Shown: piece after piece, positions 44,237 through 53,091 of the stretch | Position numbering within the stretch: the first letter of the stretch is position 1 | How the letters are laid out: each line of letters begins with the position of its first letter | Program-made: the position numbers and the translations under genes | Assembly: GCF_003545815.1 (NCBI RefSeq) | Contig: NZ_PDUW01000006.1 | Location: 1-64,000 of the forward strand | Origin: Pusillimonas caeni | GTDB taxonomy: Bacteria > Pseudomonadota > Gammaproteobacteria > Burkholderiales > Burkholderiaceae_B | Length of the DNA: 64,000 bases | Direction of reading: 5' to 3' | Notes under the pieces: model-generated | What the model was told of the DNA's origin: nothing | The model's database searches: none | Seen by the model: only the letters and a program-made list of their open reading frames with translations

Positions 44237-44962
44237 ATGTCCCAGTGGTCGCTTTCCCAGCTCCTGTCGTCCCTGCATGAAGACATCCAGCAGCGCTTGT
44301 CCGTAGTACGCAAGACCTTCGGTCACCCGGGTACGAAGGGGGATGCGAGCGAGAACGTCTGGATCGACATGCTGGATACCTATCTGCCCAAACGGTACCA
44401 GGCGGCGAAGGCGCATGTGGTGGACAGCCTGGGGAACTTCAGCCAGCAGATCGATGTGGTGGTGTTTGATCGGCAATATTCGCCTTTTATCTTCACCTAC
44501 GAGAACGAGACGATCATTCCAGCCGAAAGCGTGTACGCCGTGTTCGAGGCCAAGCAGACGGCTGACGCGGGGCTTGTGGCCTATGCCCAGGAGAAGGTCG
44601 CCAGTGTGCGCAGGCTGCACCGCACGAGCCTGCCGATCCCGCACGCTGGCGGGACCTACCCAGCGAAGCCGTTGATTCCGATTCTGGGTGGCTTGCTCAC
44701 CTTCGAGAGCGAATGGAGTCCTGCATTGGGCCCATCCATGGACAAGGCGCTGAACGCAAACCTCACCGAGGGGCGTCTGGACATCGGATGCGTTGCCGCC
44801 CACGGGCACTTTTTCTATGACCAAGCCAGCGGCGCGTACAGCTACACCAACGAAAACAAGCCGGCGACCGCGTTTCTTTTCAAGCTGATCGCGCAGCTTC
44901 AGTTCAGTGGAACGGTCCCCATGATCGATGTGGAGGCTTACGGTCAGTGGTTGACCAAGTGA
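44237..44962 (+). CDS. nucC: NucC, cyclic-oligonucleotide-activated DNA endonuclease
   Basis: A 241-residue effector with the same length as characterised NucC and clear family sequence, such as MSQWSLSQLLSSLHEDIQQR and YLPKRYQAAKAHVVDSLGNF. The restriction-enzyme-like active site is intact: Asp73 (QIDVVVFD), Glu104 and Lys106 (YAVFEAKQ). Known NucC trimers join into hexamers on binding cyclic tri-AMP and degrade double-stranded DNA, killing the infected cell. It follows the CD-NTase after 38 bases and precedes the SMC-like ATPase gene by 9. Confidence 0.95.
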   Translation: MSQWSLSQLLSSLHEDIQQRLSVVRKTFGHPGTKGDASENVWIDMLDTYLPKRYQAAKAHVVDSLGNFSQQIDVVVFDRQYSPFIFTYENETIIPAESVYAVFEAKQTADAGLVAYAQEKVASVRRLHRTSLPIPHAGGTYPAKPLIPILGGLLTFESEWSPALGPSMDKALNANLTEGRLDIGCVAAHGHFFYDQASGAYSYTNENKPATAFLFKLIAQLQFSGTVPMIDVEAYGQWLTK

Positions 44963-44971
44963 GGGGTCGCT

Positions 44972-47596
44972 GTGGCAAGCATACGTTCGGAGTACCACCG
45001 GTTCCTGGCGCACTTGACGCAGCGGCACGTGCACGACGACGTGCGCCGGCTGGCGCACCTGGTGCTCGATCACCTGCAGCCACTGGCCGAGGTCGGTGCT
45101 GCACGCCGGGGGCGCTCCACGCGCTTGGCGCCGCTGGCCATCGCGCATCTGGCGCAGATGCCTGTCGCCTACGACGGGGACGCGCGCGGCCCCGAAAACG
45201 GGCCGGCGCTCGGGCGACTGCACCAGCTCGAAGTCGGGCCGTTTCGAGGATTCATGCGGCAGGAGACGTTCGACCTCAGCCATGACATCACCTTGGTCTA
45301 CGGTGCCAACGGCACCGGCAAGAGCAGCTTCTGCGAAGCCTTGGAAGTGGCGATGCTCGGTTCGATCAGCGAAGCGCAGGCCAAGCGGGTCGACCAGCGG
45401 ACGTACTGCAACAACGCTCGCCTGCGCCGCCACATCGCGCCAGTCCTGTCGTCTACGGCGGCGGGCGAGGCGCAGGCCGTCCAGCCCGACGAAGCTGAGT
45501 ATCGCTTCTGCTTCATCGAGAAGAACCGCCTCGACGATTTCGCCCGAATCGCCGCGCGGACCCCGAGCGATCAGCGCCAGCTCATCGCCACCCTGTTCGG
45601 CGTGGACCAGTTCAGCGAGTTCGTGCGCGGCTTCAACCCCTCGCTCGATCAGGACCTGATGCTTGCCGGCGTGCAGGCGGCGCAGCTGGCGCAGCGTCGC
45701 CTGCAGTTGGCGAACTCCGAACAGACCATCGCCGCCTACCCGCAGAAGATCGCAGCGGTCGAGGGCCTGGAACAAGCTTTGGCGCAGCGCATGTCACCTG
45801 GCGCGACCTATCAAACCTGCGTGGACTGGCTGCTGGGTACGCCGCAGCAGCAAGGACGGCTACCGTATGTCCAGGCTCAGCTGGACGCCAACCCGCCTGC
45901 CATTCACGAGGTGACCCAGGCCCGCCTGCAAGCGTTGCTGGCAGAGGCCTACCGCGTCCAGGGACTGTGGCAAGCGTCTTCCGCGCAACTCGCGGCCCGC
46001 GCCGGCGAGGTGTCGTACGCGAAGCTCTACGAGGCCGTGCAAGCGTTGGCGGACGGGGCGACCGCGTGTCCGGCATGTGGAACCGAACTGGCCGCCGTGG
46101 CGCAGGACCCGTTCGCCAGGGCGCGAATGGGCCTGGAGCAGCTCGCGCAACTGGCCGTCCTGCAGCAGCAGGAGGCCGGGCATCGGACGCAGTTGAGCGA
46201 GGCGGTCCGAGCGCTGTGTGACGAAATGCGCCGCGTGGTGGCGGCGGCTGGGGTCGCTTGTCCTGCCGAATCGCAGGCCGCGGGCCTGCCACTGCTGCCT
46301 CCCACGTCGGCGGGCAATTGGCTCGGCGGCGGGGTGAATGGGGACCAGCGCGCCTGGCAAGCCCTCTTACGGATCGCACAGATCATCGAAGGCTTCGACG
46401 CGCAGGCGCGCGACGTGAATGCCCAGCGCGGCGCGATGGCCCAGGAGCGGGACCGCCTGCAACAGCATCAGCTGGAGATCGAACGGCTGCGGACCATGCG
46501 CACGACTGCGGATCAGGAGCTGGCGGCCGCCCGCCAAACCGTGGCCCAATTCGACGACGCGAACCGCGGCCTGATCCAGGCGGCCACGGACGAAATGCCG
46601 GTGGTGGTGCACCATCAGCGGGTCAAGGCCGCCTACGACGGCTTCCTGCCCGAGATTCAGGCATACCTGACCGCTCTGCCGGGGGTTCTGCTACAGGGGC
46701 TGGGAGACCAAGCCCGCCATCTCTACAACGCATTCAACCGGGCCGATCCGCCCGGCGATCTGCTGCACGCGCTGTGGTTGCCCGTGGCCGAGAACGGCAA
46801 GATCGAGGTGGAGTTCGCCGGCGAGCCGGGCGCGCGCTACGACGCGTTGATCGTCTTCAGCGAAGGGCACATCAAATGCCTGGGCCTGGCGATTCTGCTT
46901 GCCAAGAACCTCGCGCAGGGCTGCCCCGTGGTCATATTCGATGACGTCGTCAACGCGATCGACGACGACCATCGCGATGGCATCTGGCGTACCTTCTTCG
47001 AGGACGGTTTGCTCCACGGCAAGCAGGTTATCCTCACCTCGCACGCAGAGGAGTTCCTGCACCGCATCCAGCAGGAGTTGGGCGTGCGCCGCGCCGCGGC
47101 CATTAAGCGCTACAAGTTTCTCCCGCATCAGGGAGAGCACGAACTGCGGGTCGACAGCGACCCGCCAGCGAAGAACTATGTTCTTCTGGCCCAGCAGGCG
47201 TTGGCGGCTGACGAGAAACGCGAGGCACTGCGTCAGGCCCGGCCGGCGCTGGAGAGTCTGACGGACCGCCTGTGGACGTGGCTGGGTCGGCGGGCGGACG
47301 GCCGGATCGACATCAAGCTGAGCGGGCCCCGCGCGCCTTGGGAGCTGAACAATAAATGCACCAAGTTGCGGTCGGCCGTCGAGCGTATCGCGGCGCAACA
47401 TGCGGGTGCGCCGGATGCCGTAGGGGCGTTGGTCCGGCTGCTCAATGTCAGCGGTACGAGTATTGAATGGGGTTACCTCAATAGCGGTGTGCACGACGCT
47501 CAGCGCGATCATGAGTTTGATCGGGCGACGGTAAGAACGGTCGTCGAGGCGGTTACGGCGTTGGATGCTGCTCTTGATACCCTGCAGAACCGATGA
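44972..47596 (+). CDS. SMC/RecF-like ATPase appended to the CBASS locus
   Basis: An 874-residue protein read from a GTG 9 bases after nucC. Walker A is VYGANGTGKSSFCEALE (about 109-125). A CPAC pair at 366-369 (TACPACGTELAAVA) sits in the middle of helical sequence, as in Rad50/SbcC/RloC zinc hooks. The signature-like FSEGHIKCLGLAILLAKN, Walker B VVIFDDVVNAID and switch His TSHAEEFLH lie at about 625-695. A C-terminal domain of about 140 residues ends YLNSGVHDAQRDHEFDRATV. It belongs to the broad AAA_13/AAA_23 class often found in phage defence. Its partner and activity are unknown. The N-terminal 85 residues before the ATPase core are unusual. Confidence 0.85.
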   Translation: MASIRSEYHRFLAHLTQRHVHDDVRRLAHLVLDHLQPLAEVGAARRGRSTRLAPLAIAHLAQMPVAYDGDARGPENGPALGRLHQLEVGPFRGFMRQETFDLSHDITLVYGANGTGKSSFCEALEVAMLGSISEAQAKRVDQRTYCNNARLRRHIAPVLSSTAAGEAQAVQPDEAEYRFCFIEKNRLDDFARIAARTPSDQRQLIATLFGVDQFSEFVRGFNPSLDQDLMLAGVQAAQLAQRRLQLANSEQTIAAYPQKIAAVEGLEQALAQRMSPGATYQTCVDWLLGTPQQQGRLPYVQAQLDANPPAIHEVTQARLQALLAEAYRVQGLWQASSAQLAARAGEVSYAKLYEAVQALADGATACPACGTELAAVAQDPFARARMGLEQLAQLAVLQQQEAGHRTQLSEAVRALCDEMRRVVAAAGVACPAESQAAGLPLLPPTSAGNWLGGGVNGDQRAWQALLRIAQIIEGFDAQARDVNAQRGAMAQERDRLQQHQLEIERLRTMRTTADQELAAARQTVAQFDDANRGLIQAATDEMPVVVHHQRVKAAYDGFLPEIQAYLTALPGVLLQGLGDQARHLYNAFNRADPPGDLLHALWLPVAENGKIEVEFAGEPGARYDALIVFSEGHIKCLGLAILLAKNLAQGCPVVIFDDVVNAIDDDHRDGIWRTFFEDGLLHGKQVILTSHAEEFLHRIQQELGVRRAAAIKRYKFLPHQGEHELRVDSDPPAKNYVLLAQQALAADEKREALRQARPALESLTDRLWTWLGRRADGRIDIKLSGPRAPWELNNKCTKLRSAVERIAAQHAGAPDAVGALVRLLNVSGTSIEWGYLNSGVHDAQRDHEFDRATVRTVVEAVTALDAALDTLQNR

Positions 47597-47636
47597 ACGG
47601 CACACGGCTTTGCAGAGCCGTGCCGCCCGTGTCACC

Positions 47637-48386
47637 TCATAAGTACTTCTTGAAGCTGCCTGCGGTCAGGCTGACTGCCATCCCCAGCAACGCCGCGCTG
47701 GGCAGCAGGATGACCAGAGGATGCACCGATATGGGCAGAGCGAGATAGGTGACCCAAGGCAGCACGGCCAACGGCATCAGGCTGGCCTTCGCGCGGTGGT
47801 AGATGAAGCCGGATTCGCGGCCCGCGCCGAACCGGCGCACATCCCGTCGCACCAGGCCGTCAATCAGGCCGACGAATGCCGCCGTGAGGATCAGCGGCAG
47901 CGTGAGCACCAGGACCAGCAGGCGCACCAGGAAGGTGAGCGTCGTGAAGGCCGCAGCGATCAGGTAGCTTTCGGCCCAGACATAGACTTGGCTGATGTAG
48001 TAGCGGAAGTTGCGGCTCTGCCCGTGGCTGGGCGCGCGGACGCGCTCGGCGGTCTGGCTCATGCGCTCCAGCAACCCCGAGCGCACGAACACCCACTCGT
48101 ACCCGGTATCCACCAACTCGTGCGCCGTGCGCCCGGGCTCCTGTACCACCACGCTGCGCGTGAAGTGGTTGGACAGGTGCCCGAGTTCGTACCGCAGCAT
48201 CTGCTGGGAGTGGCGCCAGCCCTGGTCCTTCCAGAACAGGTGCATGCCGGCGCACTCCACCACGATCGAGAACAGCAGCGAGCCAATGAGCACCCCGAGC
48301 AGCCGGAACGGTAAGGTGATGGTGCCGACGATCAAGCCTTGGCGATGGTTCTGCTCCCGCTGCGCGGTCGAGGCGGCATCCTTCAT
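47637..48386 (-). CDS. ICE membrane protein, TIGR03747 (PFL_4697) family
   Basis: A 249-residue protein with membrane segments at about residues 27-48 (LGVLIGSLLFSIVVECAGMH), 142-185 (a long hydrophobic pair, FLVRLLVLVLTLPLILTAAF) and 208-240. The central soluble part includes GYEWVFVRSGLLERMSQ. This is the TIGR03747 pattern, and the gene lies directly after traD and overlaps its stop by 4 bases (ATGA). It marks the right side of the interrupted transfer region: the RAQPRD gene, normally its neighbour in such elements, now lies beyond the defence island. Confidence 0.87.
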   Translation of the reverse strand: MKDAASTAQREQNHRQGLIVGTITLPFRLLGVLIGSLLFSIVVECAGMHLFWKDQGWRHSQQMLRYELGHLSNHFTRSVVVQEPGRTAHELVDTGYEWVFVRSGLLERMSQTAERVRAPSHGQSRNFRYYISQVYVWAESYLIAAAFTTLTFLVRLLVLVLTLPLILTAAFVGLIDGLVRRDVRRFGAGRESGFIYHRAKASLMPLAVLPWVTYLALPISVHPLVILLPSAALLGMAVSLTAGSFKKYL

Positions 48387-50575
48387 GGCACGGCCTCGTT
48401 GCCCGCGCCATCGTCGGCGCCGGTGGCCACCGCGCCGGGCTCGGCCGCAGCGGCATCGTCCAGCAGGTCGTCGGGCAAGGCCGCATCCTGCAAGGCCGAC
48501 GAGCTGGTGAACTCCCACCACTGCGTGGCCTCGCTGTAGCTCTGGCGCATGTACCCGGCCAGTTGCTGCAGGTCCGCCGGCATCACTTCATCCGGGTCCG
48601 GCGCCGGCAGCGGCATACGCACCTTCCAGAGCTGGCCGCCCTGCAGCAGCGCGAAGCACTGGCCCTTGGGCAGGCCGACGACGTGTGACGGCTCGATCAT
48701 CGGCACGCTGGCCATGCTGATGCGGTCCTGGGTGTTCGACGTGAAATCCGTCGCGCCGCGGATGTCTGAGCTGTCCGTCGCGCCCGAGACGATGGTGGTT
48801 GTATAGACCTCGACCTTCGGCAACTGCCTCGTCAGCAGTTCCGCGGTGGCCGTCTCGCGCACGCGCAACATGAATAAATTGTTGAAATTCCCGATCACTT
48901 GGCCGGCCTTCGCGCGATTTCCGATGCGGGCCTCGATGTCCGAGAGCGTCTGCGTGTACGCCGTGACTTGCAGGCCGGCACCGCCGCCCTTGTTGATGAG
49001 CGGGATGAATTCATCGCCCATCAGTTCATTGAATTCGTCCGCGTGCACGTTGATCGGCACGCGAGCGCCAGCCACTGCGCCGGGCAGGCCATCGTCGATT
49101 CCGTGCTTGTAGATGTGTCCGGCCACCGAAACCAGGTCAGAGAACATCGAATTGCCGACCGCTGCGGCGACCTCGGCGTCAGACAACGCATCCAGACCCA
49201 CATAGACGATGGCCCGCTTTCGGATGACCTGCATCCAGTCGAAGATCGGGCGCGGGTCGGCCAGGTCGGAGTAGTTCGGCGCCAGGAGCTGGGCGATCTT
49301 GCCGCTCGTGAGCTTTTCCAGCAGCGGCAGCAGCGATGCAACGATCTTGTCGAAGTAGGTCTTGTCGTAGCGCACCGCCGAGCGCAGGCCATCGAGCACA
49401 GGGTCGTAGTTGCGCGCCTGGGAGAGGTATTGCTCCAGCGCCACCACACGCTTCTCGCGCCCGATCATGTTCCTTGGGATGTTCTTCTCGTTGAGCTTGG
49501 CCTCGATCTGGACGATCACCTCCCAGGCCTTGGGCTCCGTCTTGGCAAAGTAGTGCTGGGCGTACTCAATGAACAGCGCGTCGATGTTGATGACGTGGCG
49601 CTGGATCAGCATGTAGTCCGGGCGCTGCCCCAGTTCCACCAGGGCGCGGGCGATGATGTTCACGAAGCGCCATGCGAACTCGCGGAACGCCGCGCTGTTG
49701 CCTTCGCCGGAGAGCTGCCCCGCGATGCGTGTCGCCACTTCCGAGATCCGACCGAAGCGGCCCACGGCGTTGTAGCGGGCGCTGATTTCCGGCCAGCCCA
49801 AGTGGAAGATGTAGAACTCGCCTTCGCGGCCAGCGCGCTGGGCTTCGACGTACATCCGTTTCAAGAGATCGGCATCCCCCTTGGGGTCGATGACGATGAC
49901 GACCTCATGCTCGCCGGCAGCATTCCTGCGGCGGATGTCCTGCGTGACGAACAACTCGGCCAGGCGCGTCTTGCCCACCCGCGTGGTGCCCAGCACCAGC
50001 GAGTGCCCGACGCGCTCGCCCAGCGGCAGGCTGACGTCCACTTCGTCGGGCTCGATGCCGTGCAGCCTTGGCAGGCCGCCGACAGGCGGCAACGGGCGCA
50101 CGGGGTTGAAAGGCGCGTCCCAGCCGGTGAGCTTCGGCAGGCGCGAGAGCGGCAATGGCGCGAACTCCAGCCGTTCCTCCAGGCGCCTGGTCAGCCGGTA
50201 GGCCGGCGTCGGCTCGACGTAGCGGCGGAACTCGGGCCGGTACGTCTGCATCAGCCGATGCGTGTGCTTCTGCTCCCAGAGAAAGCCGCGCCCCACGAAT
50301 AGGCGCTGCTGGCTGACCGGCACGTCCTTGCTGGTCATCACGTAACGCGGCAGACGGCGGATGTTGCGCCGGTAGCGCAGGATGATGCGGGCATCGCGGT
50401 AGCGGATCGCGCCGTAGGCGCCGAACGCCAAGGCGCTGCCGATGCCCATGGCCGGGCTCAGCGCGAGCGACCATGGGGCCACCAGGCACAGAAACGCGGC
50501 GCCTGCACACGCCGCGACGGTGTATAGCTCCACCGCTGGGCGTAGCAGAACCTCGACCGGCTGTTTGCCCGACAT
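48383..50575 (-). CDS. traD: Type IV coupling protein TraD, SXT/TOL subfamily (TIGR03743)
   Basis: A 730-residue VirD4-like ATPase. Two N-terminal membrane segments lie within residues 17-57 (VAACAGAAFLCLVAPWSLAL). Walker A is VLGTTRVGKTRLAEL (about 193-207), with the following IDPKGDADLLKR typical of this subfamily, and a Walker B-like VHADEFNELMGDEFIPL. Later motifs include TAYTQTLSDIEARIG. It links the relaxosome formed by TraI with the secretion channel. The C-terminus is acidic (DALPDDLLDDAA-type), as in related proteins. Confidence 0.93.
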   Translation of the reverse strand: MSGKQPVEVLLRPAVELYTVAACAGAAFLCLVAPWSLALSPAMGIGSALAFGAYGAIRYRDARIILRYRRNIRRLPRYVMTSKDVPVSQQRLFVGRGFLWEQKHTHRLMQTYRPEFRRYVEPTPAYRLTRRLEERLEFAPLPLSRLPKLTGWDAPFNPVRPLPPVGGLPRLHGIEPDEVDVSLPLGERVGHSLVLGTTRVGKTRLAELFVTQDIRRRNAAGEHEVVIVIDPKGDADLLKRMYVEAQRAGREGEFYIFHLGWPEISARYNAVGRFGRISEVATRIAGQLSGEGNSAAFREFAWRFVNIIARALVELGQRPDYMLIQRHVINIDALFIEYAQHYFAKTEPKAWEVIVQIEAKLNEKNIPRNMIGREKRVVALEQYLSQARNYDPVLDGLRSAVRYDKTYFDKIVASLLPLLEKLTSGKIAQLLAPNYSDLADPRPIFDWMQVIRKRAIVYVGLDALSDAEVAAAVGNSMFSDLVSVAGHIYKHGIDDGLPGAVAGARVPINVHADEFNELMGDEFIPLINKGGGAGLQVTAYTQTLSDIEARIGNRAKAGQVIGNFNNLFMLRVRETATAELLTRQLPKVEVYTTTIVSGATDSSDIRGATDFTSNTQDRISMASVPMIEPSHVVGLPKGQCFALLQGGQLWKVRMPLPAPDPDEVMPADLQQLAGYMRQSYSEATQWWEFTSSSALQDAALPDDLLDDAAAAEPGAVATGADDGAGNEAVP

Positions 50576-50579
50576 GGCT

Positions 50580-51128
50580 TCATTGCTCGATGCCGGTGGC
50601 CGTGATCAGCGCCGGGTAGTGCCGCAGGCCCAGGCGATCGGCCAGGTCGTCGCCGGCCACGGGCGCGAGCGGCACGCCCGGCACCAGGGCGCGCAGCCGC
50701 GCCAGGCCCTGCGCGGTCTCGACGTTGACGACCAGGCCGACCGCGCCACGTTCGCGCAAAGCGGCGGCGCGGCGCTGCAACCAGGCCCGGGAAGCCTCGT
50801 CGTCGCCGATGACCACGAACGGCCGCAGGCCGGGCGCTTCGATCACCCGTCGCGCGACGGTGCCGGGCGTGAGCTTGGCGCTGCGCACCGGCAGCATCGC
50901 GGCTTCGTCCGCCCGTGTGGCAGGAACCTGGGGCGTCGGGATGGACGGCCGCGCCGGTGCGTTGGCGCGCGGCTGGAGATTCAGGGCTTCGTAGTACGGC
51001 AATGCCGACGTGCCGCCACGGTCCTCGACAACGATCAGTGGCTCGCCGGCACGCGAGGCCAGCGGCAGGCCTGACAGCAGCATGAGTAGGCCCGTGAACG
51101 CGAGATGGGCGGGATGGGGTTTCGTCAT
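50580..51128 (-). CDS. ICE protein, TIGR03765 (PFL_4695) family
   Basis: A 182-residue exported protein with a signal segment (LAFTGLLMLLSGLPLASRAG). The mature part has EPLIVVEDRGGTSALPYYEA and a Rossmann-like or thioredoxin-like C-terminal half (GAVGLVVNVETAQGLARLRA, LGLRHYPALITATGIEQ). TIGR03765 members lie between traD and the lytic transglycosylase in these elements, as here. Function is unknown. It is 4 bases upstream of traD and overlaps the transglycosylase gene by 4. Confidence 0.86.
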   Translation of the reverse strand: MTKPHPAHLAFTGLLMLLSGLPLASRAGEPLIVVEDRGGTSALPYYEALNLQPRANAPARPSIPTPQVPATRADEAAMLPVRSAKLTPGTVARRVIEAPGLRPFVVIGDDEASRAWLQRRAAALRERGAVGLVVNVETAQGLARLRALVPGVPLAPVAGDDLADRLGLRHYPALITATGIEQ

Positions 51129-51694
51129 GGGGAGGTCTCCTGGCGCGCCGCGAGGACCGCGGCGGCTGGTCGCGTGCCCTGCACGCGGGCAAGGTGGCGC
51201 GACACGCTGCGCCGATAGCGGGCGGCGGGCTCGCCGCCTGCGGGGCGGTGGTAGCGGCCGATCGCCAGCAGCCAGTCCTCGCCGGGGGTGTGCTGCTCCT
51301 TCAGGATCTCGGCGGCAACGGCCAGGTTGCGATACGGATCCAGCAGGTCGCACGCGCCGGTAAAGCGGTGCTTGTGGTAGCCGAGGTTGATCTGGCCCAG
51401 GCCCGCATCAATGCGCGTGTGCGGCGTGGCGCGCATCGCCTGCTGCAGGCCAGCGCAGGCGTCGGCGCGCGTGGCGAAGCGGCGCGACTGGCCGGCGACG
51501 TTGAGGGACCACGGCCACGGCACCAGGCGCCCGTTGCGCCGGATGCCGCTCTCCTGCAAGGCCACGGCGTAGAGCACGGTCGAGGGGATGCCTGCGCGCT
51601 GGGCGGCAAGCTGGTAAGCCGGTGGCGGAACCTCCTGGGCCAGGGCGGCAACGGCATACAGGCCGGCAGTGAGCACCAGTGCGCGCAGGGGCAT
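51125..51694 (-). CDS. Lytic transglycosylase of the transfer system
   Basis: A 189-residue SLT-type muramidase with a signal peptide (MPLRALVLTAGLYAVAALAQ). The catalytic Glu is in LYAVALQESGIRR, followed by the typical GLGQINLGYHKHRF and AAEILKEQ motifs and a YHRPAGG segment near the C-terminus. Such enzymes open peptidoglycan for the transfer channel, like VirB1. The start was placed at MPLRALV rather than seven residues upstream because it gives a cleaner signal peptide and no overlap. Confidence 0.9.
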   Translation of the reverse strand: MPLRALVLTAGLYAVAALAQEVPPPAYQLAAQRAGIPSTVLYAVALQESGIRRNGRLVPWPWSLNVAGQSRRFATRADACAGLQQAMRATPHTRIDAGLGQINLGYHKHRFTGACDLLDPYRNLAVAAEILKEQHTPGEDWLLAIGRYHRPAGGEPAARYRRSVSRHLARVQGTRPAAAVLAARQETSP

Positions 51695-51696
51695 GG

Positions 51697-52434
51697 CTAC
51701 GGCTGGCGCTGCCATTGGCCGTTCACTTCGCGCACGGCGGCGGGCAGATCGCCGGGCAGGCCCAGTGACAGCCAGCGGCCGCCGTCGTGGTTGAGCGTGA
51801 TGCTGCCGGCGCGCACGCGCGCCGGGTCGATCTGCGCGCGCTTGGCCCAGTCGCGGATGCGCGCGTCATCCTGGCGGCTGCCCACCATGTACAGGTCGAA
51901 CTCCGCGCCCGAGGATTGCAGGCGCTGCACGAGCTGTCCGCAGGCTGCGCAGCCGTCCTTGACGAACACCGCCATGCGGCCGCTGCCGCGCAAGGGACTG
52001 CTGGATGGGCCGGCGCCCGGCTTGTCGTCGGGCAGGTTCACGCGCTGCATCCCCGGATTCAGGCGCTGCCAGGCCTCGTCGTAGGCGCGCTGGTAGGCGA
52101 GCAGCTTCTCGACGCGGCGCGCTTCCACCTGCACCTGCAGTTCCGCATAGCGGCGCCGTTCTTCGTCCGTGCGAGCTTCGATGCCCAGGGCGGACAGCGG
52201 GTCCAGGTTGGGCGAGTAGATACCCAGCGGCCCATCCATCAGCTCGCGGTAGCGTGCCCATTCTTGTGGCTGCAAGCCCCATTCGGTTGCCACCCGGTCG
52301 TCCAGCACGCGGGCGGCCAGCGGGCGCTCCTGGCTCTGTGCGTTGCGCGCCGAGGTCGTTGCGGGCTGCTGCGCCCAGGCGGGCCATTGCGACGACGCCA
52401 CCAGGACCGCGAAAAGGAGGATCGACGGCTTCAT
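51697..52434 (-). CDS. ICE protein, TIGR03759 (PFL_4693) family
   Basis: A 245-residue exported protein with a signal peptide of about 21 residues (ending WPAWAQ). The first domain has TEWGLQPQEWARYRELMDGP and GIYSPNLDPLSALGIEARTD, typical of the family. The C-terminal part has a CAAC motif (FVKDGCAACGQLVQRLQ) in a thioredoxin-like context, so disulfide chemistry is possible. It precedes the transglycosylase gene in the usual ICE order. Confidence 0.88.
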   Translation of the reverse strand: MKPSILLFAVLVASSQWPAWAQQPATTSARNAQSQERPLAARVLDDRVATEWGLQPQEWARYRELMDGPLGIYSPNLDPLSALGIEARTDEERRRYAELQVQVEARRVEKLLAYQRAYDEAWQRLNPGMQRVNLPDDKPGAGPSSSPLRGSGRMAVFVKDGCAACGQLVQRLQSSGAEFDLYMVGSRQDDARIRDWAKRAQIDPARVRAGSITLNHDGGRWLSLGLPGDLPAAVREVNGQWQRQP

Positions 52435-52446
52435 GGGGTGCTCCGG

Positions 52447-53091
52447 TCAGGGAATCGCCACGCGGCGGGTCTGGTTGCCGGCCTGGAACACTGCGGTGTT
52501 GCCCTCGATCGCCTGCAGGCGCCACGGGCCGACCGCATCCCCGGGCAGCAGCACCTGAAGTTGGGCGGGCGTGAAGTCCCCGATGCTCGGCGCGACGGAC
52601 ACGCTGCGCTGGCCGGCGCGCAGTTCGGCGCCGACGACGCGGAATGGCAGCGGCGGCAGCTCGGTCTTGGAGGCGGCGGACGTGCGCGATGCGCGCCGCT
52701 GGGCGGGTGCGGTGGCACGCGCGGCGGCTTGGCGCGCCTTGATCTGCTCGACCTCCGCGCGCAGCGCCTGGAGGTCGTCGGCCGCTGCGTAGCCACTGAG
52801 AGATTTCTCGACCTGGGCCGCGCGTGCTTCCAGAATCTGGCGGGTGTCTTTGAGGTCAGCGTCCGTCGCGACGGCCGGGCGCTGCTGGATGGCCTCGATC
52901 GTCTCGGCCAAGCCAGTTGCCTGCGCTTCCAGGCGTTGCAGGCGGGAATCCAGCCGCTCCTGGTCGGCCTGGTCGCTGAGGGCCTGGTAGCCCAGGGCCG
53001 CCAAGACGCTGAGGAAGATCAACCAGAGCCACATCAGGCTCTGCACCACCACGGCGGCGGTCGATCGCTGGGCAGGTTGCGGGGCGTTCAT
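52447..53091 (-). CDS. Bitopic ICE protein with coiled coil, unknown function
   Basis: A 214-residue protein with one N-terminal membrane segment (VVQSLMWLWLIFLSVLAALG, residues 15-34), a long coiled-coil region at about 40-125, a basic Ala/Arg-rich linker and a small C-terminal beta domain (FRVVGAELRAGQRSVSVAPS, VLLPGDAVGPWRLQAIEGNT). The C-terminal domain recalls PilP or TraB-like periplasmic modules. The gene overlaps the upstream PilL-like gene by 4 bases. No firm family assignment is made. Confidence 0.75.
   Translation of the reverse strand: MNAPQPAQRSTAAVVVQSLMWLWLIFLSVLAALGYQALSDQADQERLDSRLQRLEAQATGLAETIEAIQQRPAVATDADLKDTRQILEARAAQVEKSLSGYAAADDLQALRAEVEQIKARQAAARATAPAQRRASRTSAASKTELPPLPFRVVGAELRAGQRSVSVAPSIGDFTPAQLQVLLPGDAVGPWRLQAIEGNTAVFQAGNQTRRVAIP

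Noticed and set aside
43994-45775. A 593-codon minus-strand open frame across nucC and the CD-NTase end
   Set aside because: It is antisense to well supported CBASS genes and shows no family pattern.
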